Shown piece by piece: positions 1-6,194 of a stretch of 6,194 bases of DNA; position 1 is the first letter of the stretch; every line of letters starts with the position of its first letter. The notes under the pieces are model-generated. The model had not been told where the DNA came from. It did not search any database and saw only the letters and a list, made by a program, of their open reading frames with translations. A program made the translations under genes and the position numbers. The DNA is from an uncultured Holophagales bacterium. GTDB taxonomy: Bacteria; Acidobacteriota; Thermoanaerobaculia; UBA5066. The stretch covers positions 1-6,194 of the forward strand of contig CALMDF010000250.1 of the NCBI GenBank assembly GCA_937864895.1, read 5' to 3'.

Positions 1-1040
1 AGGCCCCTGTAAGAGACGACGGGAAGGGGACGGTCGATGAAGTCCCCGTAGGCGATCCACTGCGCCTCGACGGCGACGGTGAGCCCCGGGAAAGGCTTCG
101 TCGCGAGCCCCACGGCCGCGTCCCGCGGGACGCGCGCCGAGAAAGGCCGGTTCTCGAGACCGACGAGCGGCGAGGGGACGTCCCCGCCGATCTCGAGCGT
201 CCCGCTCGCCTTTCCCGTCTGACGGTAGACGGCGCCCGCCGTGAGCCGCCCCCCGGGCACGACGTCGGCGTGGACGCCGACGACGAAACCGAGCGCGCTC
301 CGGTCGAGGTCGCGGATCGCCACGCTCGTCGTGAGCGTCTCGACGAGGGTCGGCGTCAGGTAGGTCCGGTTCACGATCCGGTGCACGCCCCCGTCGTCGC
401 CGAGGAGGTCGAGCTCCATCCGGTTCAAGGTCACCCCGGCCCCGACCCGGAGACGGTCCGTGGCGCGGTAGGCGAGGGAGAGACCGAGGAGGCGGTTCTT
501 CAGCGAGACCGCGCCGTGCTCGCGGTACTCGAAGAGGAAGTCCCGCCTCGTCGAGCCGCCGGAGCGGTTGTCGCGCAGCTCGATGTAGGAGTAGCCGTCC
601 GCCCCCGGGTCGCCTTCGAAGCGGAGGTTTTCGGCGAAGCTCACGGCGGCCACGAGGCGCCGGGAGACGGGGATGACGACTCCGGCGAACTCGACGCCCG
701 AGTTCGAGGCCGTGATGTCGGAGTTCACTCCCCTGACGGGGGGGTACGCGGACGAGAGGCTCCCCGTGGCCGTGGAGCGCGCCGTGACGAGGCCGATGAC
801 GTCGTCGGAGCTCTTGCCCGAGACGCCCGCCTCGATCGAGGAGAGGAGCCCCAGGCCGGCCGGGTTCGCGATGGCCGCGGTGGCGTCGTCGGCGATCGCC
901 GTGAAGGCGCCTCCCATCGCGAGCGACTTGCCGCCCGGGTTCGTCAGGTTGAACGTGACCTTCGAGAGGAGGGCCGACTCCACCTGCGCGAACGCGGGCG
1001 TGGCGAAGGCGGCGAGAAGGGCGACGACGGTCCATTTCAT
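1..1040 (-). CDS. FadL/PorV-like outer-membrane beta-barrel protein, 3' end cut by window
   Basis: This gene encodes an exported protein that probably forms an outer-membrane beta-barrel of the broad OMPP1/FadL/TodX or PorV type. About 346 codons are present, with no stop before the left edge; family members are usually around 400 to 450 residues, so most of the protein is here. Residues 1-18 are a clear signal peptide (MKWTVVALLAAFATPAFA) with likely cleavage before Gln19. Residues 36-63 carry the family's N-terminal signature: GGKSLAMGGAF, then AIADDATA, then NPAGL. The rest alternates hydrophobic and polar residues, as barrel strands do, with Asp/Gly/Asn-rich turns. The ATG is chosen because it begins the signal peptide and has a GGAGG seven bases upstream. 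It overlaps the kinase stop codon as ATGA, which suggests translational coupling. FadL itself imports long-chain fatty acids and PorV serves type IX secretion, but neither role can be assigned here. Confidence 0.85.
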   Translation of the reverse strand, partial: MKWTVVALLAAFATPAFAQVESALLSKVTFNLTNPGGKSLAMGGAFTAIADDATAAIANPAGLGLLSSIEAGVSGKSSDDVIGLVTARSTATGSLSSAYPPVRGVNSDITASNSGVEFAGVVIPVSRRLVAAVSFAENLRFEGDPGADGYSYIELRDNRSGGSTRRDFLFEYREHGAVSLKNRLLGLSLAYRATDRLRVGAGVTLNRMELDLLGDDGGVHRIVNRTYLTPTLVETLTTSVAIRDLDRSALGFVVGVHADVVPGGRLTAGAVYRQTGKASGTLEIGGDVPSPLVGLENRPFSARVPRDAAVGLATKPFPGLTVAVEAQWIAYGDFIDRPLPVVSYRG

Positions 1041-2449
1041 CGGAGGGCCTCCACGAGCTCTTCGACGGGTCGGAAGGCGAGCGCGACGAGGGCCGGCGTC
1101 CCCGGGACGGCGGTGACCTCGCGCTCCGCGCGCGCCACGCCGGGCGGCGCCTCGGCGAGGGTCACGCGGTAGCGGCCCGGGGGGACGGCGAGGACGAGGG
1201 GCGTCTCGGCGGGCGACGGGAGCCTCACGGCGGTCCCGCTCGAGACGTCGACGACCGAGACGACGACCGACCAGGGGACGGAGGTGATCCGGAGCTCGGC
1301 CGTCGCCGGGACGGGGCGGGGGGTGGGAGCGCCCGCCCCCTGAACCGGGACCGTCTGCGGCCCGCGGGACAGCGCGCCCCAGAGGAGGAGCCCGAGGAGG
1401 GTCGCGCCGGCGAGGACGATGCCCGCGATCCGTCGCGCGGGAGCTGCCGCGGGGTGCGCCCTCCCGGCCACGAGCTGCGTCGGTGCGGTCTGCCCGCGGG
1501 GCGGGGCGGGCCGCTTCCCGTCCCGCGCCTCCTGGCCCGGGGACGAAGCCCCGCCCGGGCCCGCCCCGCGGAGGACCGAGACGAGCCGGTCCGTGATCTC
1601 GCGGTAGCTCTGGGGCCGGTCCTCTCGACGCTTCTCGAGCATCTGCCCGATGAGCCTCACCAGCTCCATCGGGAGGGGCGGGGCGTCGGCCGGCGAGGCG
1701 ACCGGGGGCGGCTGCAGGTTCAGGTGCGCGGCGATGTACTCGACCGGGGCCCGGCCCTCGAACGGGCGTCGCCCCGCGAGGACCTGGTAGAAGATGACGC
1801 CGAGACTGTAGACGTCGCTCCGCCAGTCGAGGGGCGCCCCCTGGCCGAGCGATCCGAGCTGCTCCGGGGAGCCGTACGCGACCTTCCCGAGGAAGAAGCC
1901 CGTCGCGGTCAGGGACTCGGTGGCCGCCGACTCGAAGAGCTTCGCGATGCCGAAGTCGAGGAGCTTGACGCTTCGCTCGCCGCCGCTCTCGACCACGAAG
2001 ACGTTGTCGGGCGAGAGGTCGCGGTGGACGATCCCCCGCGAGGCGAGGTACTCCATGCCGTTCGCGGCCTGGATCAGGAGCGGGAGCGTCTCGGTGAAGG
2101 GACGGCCGGCGTAGCCGCCGATCGGCTTCCCCTCGAGGTACTCCATCGCGAGGTACGGGGTCCCGTCCTCCTCGCCGATCTCGTAGAAGGTGACGACGTT
2201 CGCGTGGAGCAGGCCCTTGAGGATGTCCGCCTCCCGCGTGAAGCGGACCCGGGCCTCGGCGACGTGGGGGGCGGACTCGTCCCCGGCCACCTCAGTCTCC
2301 CGGATGACCTTGAGGGCGACCGTCTTGCCGTCGCGCTCGTCCACGGCGCGGTAGACGATCCCCATCCCGCCGCGCCCGACGCGGCGGACGATCCTGTAGT
2401 GGGCGATCCGTTCGACGGCGGGCGGGCTCAGGTCTCCTCCGCGGGGCAT
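1037..2449 (-). CDS. Transmembrane Hanks-type Ser/Thr protein kinase with PEGA-like extracytoplasmic domain
   Basis: This 470-residue protein is a membrane-anchored protein kinase expected to phosphorylate Ser/Thr on cytoplasmic partners using ATP. The kinase domain spans about residues 17-294: glycine loop GRGGMGIVY (25-33), ATP-binding Lys47 in VALKVI, probable helix-C Glu73, catalytic loop HRDLSPDN (142-149, Asp144), DFG (165-167), SPE (194-196) and the WRSDVYSLG segment (209-217). All residues needed for catalysis are present. Two positions are unusual: Ser146 replaces the usual catalytic-loop Lys, and Lys189 replaces the usual P+1-loop Thr. The activation segment has candidate autophosphorylation sites at Thr177, Ser179, Thr181 and Thr183. 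A Pro/Ala-rich juxtamembrane linker (about 295-340) leads to one membrane helix (341-360). After a Pro-rich stretch, residues 383-460 resemble a PEGA domain, with TPLVLAVPPGRYRVTL as the best match. There are no PASTA repeats, so it is not a typical PknB. It is probably co-transcribed with its neighbours; partners are unknown. Confidence 0.95.
   Translation of the reverse strand: MPRGGDLSPPAVERIAHYRIVRRVGRGGMGIVYRAVDERDGKTVALKVIRETEVAGDESAPHVAEARVRFTREADILKGLLHANVVTFYEIGEEDGTPYLAMEYLEGKPIGGYAGRPFTETLPLLIQAANGMEYLASRGIVHRDLSPDNVFVVESGGERSVKLLDFGIAKLFESAATESLTATGFFLGKVAYGSPEQLGSLGQGAPLDWRSDVYSLGVIFYQVLAGRRPFEGRAPVEYIAAHLNLQPPPVASPADAPPLPMELVRLIGQMLEKRREDRPQSYREITDRLVSVLRGAGPGGASSPGQEARDGKRPAPPRGQTAPTQLVAGRAHPAAAPARRIAGIVLAGATLLGLLLWGALSRGPQTVPVQGAGAPTPRPVPATAELRITSVPWSVVVSVVDVSSGTAVRLPSPAETPLVLAVPPGRYRVTLAEAPPGVARAEREVTAVPGTPALVALAFRPVEELVEALR
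1048..1052 (-). promoter_or_regulatory. Ribosome binding site for the outer-membrane protein gene
   Basis: On the minus strand this reads GGAGG, ending seven bases before the ATG at 1040. It lies inside the last codons of the kinase gene. A strong Shine-Dalgarno at standard spacing supports this start, and ribosomes finishing the kinase would end on it. Confidence 0.7.
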
Positions 2450-2489
2450 TCGCCCCTGCCGAGGTTAACCCCTGCCCGCCCTCCGGGGG
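2450..2489 (-). promoter_or_regulatory. Kinase leader: 40-bp gap with a paired GGCAGGGG repeat
   Basis: On the minus strand, GGCAGGGG occurs twice (2476-2469 and 2460-2453), 16 bp apart, with the palindrome GGTTAACC (2470-2463) overlapping the first copy. The second copy places AGGGG only three bases before the kinase ATG, a poorly spaced ribosome site that predicts modest translation. There is no hairpin plus T-run, so I see no terminator and expect read-through from the upstream gene. Confidence 0.35.
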
Positions 2490-5400
2490 TCAGCGGCCCG
2501 TTCCTGCCGAGGCCGGGCGGAGAAAGACGTTCGCCGGGTCGCCCGTCACGAGGTTGATCTTCGAGACGAACGCCATGAAGATCCCGTCGCCCTCCATCTG
2601 TCGCACGACGACCCTCGCGTCCACGATCTCCTCCAGGTCGAGCTCCATGAGGTCGTGGAAGAGCTCGCGCGAGATGTAGTCGAAAGGCTCGAGCGAGATG
2701 AGCTTGACCGCGAGCGGGACGAGCGAGCCGGGCGGGTAGACCCCCACGGCGACGGTGCACGCGGCGCCGCCCACCTCCTCGAGGATCAGGTTCGTCCGGT
2801 TGCGCGGAGAGGTCTCGGCGCCGTCGATGAGGGCCGTCCCGAGGTTCGACTGGAACGAGGAATACCCGTGCTGGTACGAGTACGCCTCCATGCCGGTGCG
2901 GAACTCGCCGACGCTCGGGTCCTTCGTGTCGTTCGTGTAGGTCTCCGACTGCACGTCGACGTCGGTCCACGTGAACTGCCAGCTCCCGTCGAGGTTCTTC
3001 CCTTCGTTGGAGATCTCGACCGTTCCCCAGGCGGGGGTCGTCTCCGGCAGGCGGAAGAAGCCCGAGAGGAGGTCGTCGTAGGAGACGGAGGCGCCGGCGC
3101 TGAGACCGATCGGGAACGGCCCGAGGGAGGCCCCCGTGCCGCTCTTGTCGTGGAACGTGAGCAGGAGCGTCCGCTGCGTCGCCTGGTCGTTCACGTTCGT
3201 GAAGGTCACGCGCGTCCGCCAGTCGGGCTTCTGCCCCGAGGCGAGGGCCGCGCCGGTGACCCGGGCGACCGGGAAGAAGAGCGACTCGCCCTCGCCGTCG
3301 TACGGGAGGCCCGACTGCAGGGCCGCGCGGGAGGAGGGTGCCGCCTCGAGCGCCGTCGGGGCGAGGGCGTTCCTGGAGACGCCCACCCGGAGCGAGGCGT
3401 CCTGGGTCCCGGAGTCGATCACGGTCGCGAACGGAACGACGGCCCCGCGATTTCGGCCGAAGGGATCGATGACCCCCCGCCGGAACTCGATGCGGGCCCA
3501 GAGGCTCCCGTCGATCGCCGCGGCCGGGAAGAGCTCCGCGTCGTTGACCTGCAGCGAGCCGAGGGCCGGCACCGTGGTCTCGAAGTCGATCGGCGCGCCC
3601 TCACGGAGGACCGGGGCCCCTGCCCTGTCGAACAGCTGGATCCTCACCGTCGTCTGGTTCCCGGTGGTCTCCCTCAGGATCAGGTTCGTCCGGCGCCGCG
3701 CGTCGTGCCAGAGGCCGGAGACGACGTACGTCGGGTCGAGCGCCTGCGCACCTTCGCCCGCGGCCACGGGGCGCATCTCGAAGCCGAACTCCCCGTTCGA
3801 GAGGACCGTCCCCTCGATGGCCGTCCCGAGCGCGGCGGTCTTGCCCGCCACGAGGGGGACGAGCGGCTTGTTGTTCACCATCGCCGTCGCCGAGAGGGTA
3901 GCGGCCGGCGAGCTGATGTCGAGAGAGCAGGCTCCCTCGTAGTCGAAGACCGTCCCGATGATGTTCCGGAAGCGGCGGGTCTCTCCGGGCCCGAGGGTGA
4001 AGACGAACTTCCTCACTCCCGCCGACGTGTTCCCCTGACCCGCGGGCGTGAGCGTGAGGAGGACCTTGATCGCCGACAGGGCGTCGACGTTCGAGAGCCA
4101 GACGTCCGACGTGTATCGCCCGACGCTCCGGGCGTCGACGACGTTCGGGAGCGAGGGGAAGAGGAGCCGGCTCTTCATGAGGTAGAGCGGCGGAAGCTCG
4201 TCCTCGCCCGTCGAGGGGCCGCCCGTGGTGACGACGGGCCCGTCGTCGACGACGCTGAGGCTCTTCGGGGAGCCCGCGTGCCCCGCAGTCACGACGGTGA
4301 CGGTCGCGACCTCGGTCCCGATTCCGGCACGGCGCTTCGAACGGTCGACGGTGAGTCGGACCGGCCGGACCTCTCCCGCGGCGAGGGGCCGATCCCACGC
4401 CTTTCCGTCGACCGAGGAGACCGTCAGCCACTCGGCCGAGATCGAGGTGACGATCGACGCGCTCCTCGCGCCCGGGTTCACGAGCGTGCGGGTGAGGCTG
4501 CTCGCGTCCCGGTTCACGTCCGCCCCTTCGTCGTCCCAGCCCACCGGCTCGTCGGCGTCCGCCGCGGCGACGCCGACGTCGACGGGAACGCTCAGGACGA
4601 CGCCGGAACCTTCGAGCCTCACCTCGGAGTGGAGGGGCGCCGCCGGGTCGAGCGCCCGGGTCACGGCGGCGTGCAGCCGCCGGATCTCGCCCCCCTGCAG
4701 CCCGAACGAGGCAACCGCGGGCGTCAGCGCCCCGTCGGGGCTCGTCGCCCGAAGCTCGAGGGGCTCGCTCCCCGCGTTCCGCAGCGTGAAGGAGAACGAC
4801 GGAGCGGCGCCGGCGGACGCCGGCACGATGAACGGCTTCGGCTCGGAAACGACGACGAGCGCAACGGTCTTCGTCGCTCCCACGACGACCCGGGCCGCCG
4901 GCGACCAGTCGCTCGCCTCGCCGCAGACGTTTTCCGTCCGGACCTGGTACAGGAACTCGCCGGGCCCGTCGGAGAAGGCGACCGCCCCCGAGTCGTTCAG
5001 GGTCTCCGTGACCTCGTTCGCGCTCGCGCGCCGGAGCCGGAAACGAAGTCCCTGCGCACCGCCGCCCGGTCCCGGCTCGCCGTTCCCGAGCGTGTCCCAG
5101 GAGACGACGTAGGTCGTGTTGGCCGGCGGCGCCGCCGGGCTCACGACCGGGGGCGCAAGAGCGATCGTCGCGGGGCACTTGTCGGTGACCTGCACGGAGA
5201 AGGGAGCGGACTCGACCCCGTAGGCGTTGGCCCCCGCGCAGAAGGACTGGATGCTCACCCTGTGGTGGATCGCCCGGGGCGCTCCCCCCGGAGGGCCCCA
5301 CGTGGCCGAGGTCCGGGTCGTCTGGAAACGCTCCACCTCGACACCGAAGCCGGGGTCGGTGGACCGCTCGACGACGAAGTAGTCCGCCGGCCCCCCCGGG

Positions 5401-5597
5401 CGGTTCGAGAGAGCGTTCGTCCAGGAGACGGAGTACCCCTCGTACTTGTTGACGATCGAAGGGCCCGTGATGACCGGCCGGGCCGGCGGACAGGACCCCG
5501 CCAGGCTCTCCGCCGGGAGCGCCGGAAAGGCGAGGAGGACCCCGGCCAGGGCCCCGGCGACCCGAACGGAAGAGTGGTTTCTCGGCATCGTCGTCAT
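2490..5597 (-). CDS. Large secreted multi-domain protein: tandem FN3-like, BACON-like and four repeated beta-rich modules
   Basis: I do not recognise a named family for this protein of up to 1035 residues. It has a signal peptide (hydrophobic core about residues 13-29, likely cleavage near LPA at 27-29) and no later membrane helix, so it should be periplasmic, surface-exposed or released. Residues 36-239 form two FN3-like domains, each with a Cys pair exactly 84 residues apart (36/120 and 141/225). Residues 243-340 look like an Ig/ASH-type beta-sandwich. Residues 345-450 look BACON-like, with EWLTVSSVDG near 389-398. Residues 477-1028 hold four diverged copies of one beta-rich module, two marked by RTNLIL. 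There is no catalytic motif, so a binding or structural role is most likely. ATG at 5597 gives the longest form, but ATG at 5588 (Met4) is better placed after the AGAGGGG ribosome site. Being first in the probable operon, upstream of the kinase and barrel genes, it may act with them at the envelope. Confidence 0.9.
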   Translation of the reverse strand: MTTMPRNHSSVRVAGALAGVLLAFPALPAESLAGSCPPARPVITGPSIVNKYEGYSVSWTNALSNRPGGPADYFVVERSTDPGFGVEVERFQTTRTSATWGPPGGAPRAIHHRVSIQSFCAGANAYGVESAPFSVQVTDKCPATIALAPPVVSPAAPPANTTYVVSWDTLGNGEPGPGGGAQGLRFRLRRASANEVTETLNDSGAVAFSDGPGEFLYQVRTENVCGEASDWSPAARVVVGATKTVALVVVSEPKPFIVPASAGAAPSFSFTLRNAGSEPLELRATSPDGALTPAVASFGLQGGEIRRLHAAVTRALDPAAPLHSEVRLEGSGVVLSVPVDVGVAAADADEPVGWDDEGADVNRDASSLTRTLVNPGARSASIVTSISAEWLTVSSVDGKAWDRPLAAGEVRPVRLTVDRSKRRAGIGTEVATVTVVTAGHAGSPKSLSVVDDGPVVTTGGPSTGEDELPPLYLMKSRLLFPSLPNVVDARSVGRYTSDVWLSNVDALSAIKVLLTLTPAGQGNTSAGVRKFVFTLGPGETRRFRNIIGTVFDYEGACSLDISSPAATLSATAMVNNKPLVPLVAGKTAALGTAIEGTVLSNGEFGFEMRPVAAGEGAQALDPTYVVSGLWHDARRRTNLILRETTGNQTTVRIQLFDRAGAPVLREGAPIDFETTVPALGSLQVNDAELFPAAAIDGSLWARIEFRRGVIDPFGRNRGAVVPFATVIDSGTQDASLRVGVSRNALAPTALEAAPSSRAALQSGLPYDGEGESLFFPVARVTGAALASGQKPDWRTRVTFTNVNDQATQRTLLLTFHDKSGTGASLGPFPIGLSAGASVSYDDLLSGFFRLPETTPAWGTVEISNEGKNLDGSWQFTWTDVDVQSETYTNDTKDPSVGEFRTGMEAYSYQHGYSSFQSNLGTALIDGAETSPRNRTNLILEEVGGAACTVAVGVYPPGSLVPLAVKLISLEPFDYISRELFHDLMELDLEEIVDARVVVRQMEGDGIFMAFVSKINLVTGDPANVFLRPASAGTGR
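2514..4169 (-). repeat. Four tandem diverged protein modules within the large secreted protein
   Basis: Residues 477-1028 of the large secreted protein divide into four units starting near 477, 620, 772 and 905. Each has, in order: a strand with a polar-to-hydrophobic core (TSDVWLSNV, RTNLILRE, RTRVTFTNV, RTNLILEE), a second strand ending in a turn (LLTLTPAG, IQLFDRAG, LLTFHDKSG, VGVYPPGS), a strand leading to an acidic or aromatic-rich helix-like stretch containing Phe (IIGTVF, AELFPA, LLSGFF, ELFHDL), and a closing strand pair. The similarity lies in protein pattern, not DNA identity, so the duplications are old. Confidence 0.55.
4881..5492 (-). repeat. Tandem FN3-like domain pair with matched cysteine spacing
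   Basis: Residues 36-239 of the large secreted protein hold two domains of the same plan. Each starts with Cys-Pro (36-37 and 141-142), contains a central VSWT/VSWD strand (57-60 and 165-168), and ends in a strand with a second Cys (120 and 225) followed by a Ser-rich edge strand. Cys-to-Cys spacing is 84 residues in both, which suggests one intradomain disulfide each and a duplicated unit. Confidence 0.6.
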
Positions 5598-5604
5598 CCC
5601 CTCT
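5598..5604 (-). promoter_or_regulatory. Ribosome binding site that favours the second ATG of the large secreted gene
   Basis: On the minus strand this reads AGAGGGG. It directly abuts the first ATG (5597), which is too close for normal initiation, but ends nine bases before the in-frame ATG at 5588. The real N-terminus is therefore probably Met4 (MPRNHSS), which still leaves a complete signal peptide. Confidence 0.55.
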
Positions 5605-5641
5605 GCGCGATGCGCCGCTAAACTGGCCGCGGCGCGCCTTC
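5598..5641. promoter_or_regulatory. Compact divergent control region between the large secreted gene and the TPR gene
   Basis: Only 44 bp separate the outer ATGs of two divergent genes, so promoters for both must sit here and partly inside the coding ends. The only A/T-containing island is CTAAACT at 5618-5624. TAAACT matches the plus-strand -10 consensus at four of six positions, but no convincing -35 box stands at the right distance. I cannot fix a transcription start for either gene. Confidence 0.35.
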
Positions 5642-6194
5642 ATGAAGTGTCATCCGCCCCCCCTCACCCCACGCGGAAGGATTCGCGGGGCCGTCCTGGC
5701 GGCGACGCTGGCCCTCTCGGGGCTCTGGTCGGGGCCGGGTCATTCGGCACCTCAACAACCGATTTTACCCCCCGACGCCGCCGCGAGGCCCTTCCTGGAG
5801 GGGCGGGACCTCGTCGAGAAGGGCCGTTACGCCGAAGCCGTCCCGAAGCTCGAGGAGGCGATCCGGACCGGCCACGAGAAGCCCCAGGAGCGGTTCGGGA
5901 CCAGCCGGCACGCCGTCGACTACTACGACCCGCACTACTGGCTGGGGCGCGCCCTCATGGAGCTGGGCGACGAGACGGGTTCGCTTCGCCACCTGCGAGC
6001 TTCCGCGGCGGAAGGGAGGTTTCCCGACCGAAGGGAGTCGGAGGACCGGAACCGCCGGATCGCGGAGCTGGAGAGGCGAGAGGCGGCACGCCGGATTCCC
6101 CCTCCAGGGGAAACCCTGCCGCCGCCCACTCCCCCTCCGACTCCGGCCCCCTCGGCCCCCGAGCCCGGGCCGCGCGGCCCCGAGGCCGTCCCCA
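5642..6194 (+). CDS. Exported TPR-type protein with proline-rich segment, 3' end cut by window
   Basis: The first 184 codons of a gene are present, open to the right edge. Residues 1-36 look like a signal peptide or N-terminal anchor: Arg11, Arg13 and Arg15 precede the hydrophobic run AVLAATLALSGLW (17-29), then small residues up to HSA. Residues 51-77 (FLEGRDLVEKGRYAEAVPKL and onward) form a good TPR helix pair. Residues 98-125 (HYWLGRALMELGDETGSLRH and onward) form a second. The 17-residue insert between them is rich in His and Tyr. Residues 130-151 are a highly charged Arg/Glu helix, possibly coiled coil. From 152 the chain is Pro-rich with little predicted structure, probably a linker to a domain beyond the edge. 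TPR units bind proteins, so a scaffold role in the envelope is plausible. The ATG is picked because it opens the signal peptide; no clear ribosome site precedes it, so the start is less certain than the gene. It is divergent from the large secreted gene. Confidence 0.75.
   Translation, partial: MKCHPPPLTPRGRIRGAVLAATLALSGLWSGPGHSAPQQPILPPDAAARPFLEGRDLVEKGRYAEAVPKLEEAIRTGHEKPQERFGTSRHAVDYYDPHYWLGRALMELGDETGSLRHLRASAAEGRFPDRRESEDRNRRIAELERREAARRIPPPGETLPPPTPPPTPAPSAPEPGPRGPEAVP

Noticed and set aside
270..1172. Open frame on the plus strand opposite the outer-membrane protein gene
   Set aside because: The minus-strand reading has a signal peptide, the FadL-like motif and a ribosome site; this frame has none of these.
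2455..2512. Ten-base direct repeat CCTGCCGAGG at 2455-2464 and 2503-2512
   Set aside because: It is short and one copy lies in coding sequence, so chance similarity is the simplest reading; it shows no mobile-element feature.
1454..2557. Open frame on the plus strand opposite the kinase gene
   Set aside because: The opposite strand carries a kinase with every expected motif; this frame shows only Arg/Glu/Asp/Val-rich shadow composition.
5490..5504. Possible lipoprotein box before Cys36 of the large secreted protein (SLAGSC)
   Set aside because: The residue at -3 is Ala, not Leu, the Cys is too far from the hydrophobic core, and Cys36 fits better as one partner of the 36/120 pair.
2655..5621. 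Very long open frame on the plus strand opposite the large secreted gene
   Set aside because: Its translation is dominated by Arg, Glu, Asp, Gly, Val and Pro with no signal peptide or domain pattern. In high-GC DNA with few A/T-rich codons, antisense frames stay open. The minus-strand protein has a signal peptide and recognisable domains.
3601..5643. Long open frame on the minus strand in another frame of the large gene
   Set aside because: Composition is Arg/Gly/Pro-rich low complexity, and it duplicates the span of a well-supported gene.
5631..5647. Palindromes GGCGCGCC and CTTCATGAAG over the TPR gene start
   Set aside because: Both are short, the first is common in GC-rich DNA, and the second spans the start codon; nothing else supports an operator.
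5765..5992. Small open frame on the minus strand opposite the TPR gene
   Set aside because: It has no signal, domain or convincing ribosome site, and lies opposite TPR-like helices on the plus strand.

Overview
The window comes from a high-GC bacterium with a Gram-negative envelope. Coding sequence is dense, synonymous positions are almost always G or C (ctc, gtc, gag, tcg), one gene encodes an FadL/PorV-like outer-membrane barrel, and another is a transmembrane Hanks-type kinase. This mix of large secreted beta-sandwich proteins, Hanks kinases and TPR proteins fits Acidobacteriota or Myxococcota. The sequence alone does not settle the phylum.

Layout. Three genes lie head-to-tail on the minus strand, read from right to left. 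(1) 5597-2490 encodes a secreted protein of about 1030 residues: two FN3-like domains, two further Ig/BACON-like regions, and a C-terminal half made of four diverged copies of one beta-rich module. (2) 2449-1037, after a 40-bp gap, encodes a membrane-anchored Ser/Thr kinase with a PEGA-like domain outside the membrane. (3) 1040 to beyond position 1 encodes an FadL/PorV-like outer-membrane protein. It overlaps the kinase stop by 4 bp (ATGA) and is cut by the left edge. On the plus strand, a divergent gene begins at 5642, only 44 bp from the large secreted gene. It encodes an exported TPR-type protein with a proline-rich segment and is cut by the right edge.

Working together. The minus-strand genes look like one operon combining an exported multi-domain surface or periplasmic protein, a transmembrane kinase that could sense an envelope signal, and an outer-membrane barrel. 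The divergent TPR protein would share the short control region. A link in cell-envelope signalling or surface assembly is an inference from gene order and predicted location. No substrate or ligand can be read from the sequence.

Most notable are the kinase active site, where Lys and a hydroxyl residue appear to have exchanged places between the catalytic loop and the P+1 loop, and the repeat architecture of the large secreted protein. I saw no tRNA, rRNA, CRISPR array, insertion sequence or clear terminator. No stretch longer than 300 bases lacks a gene.
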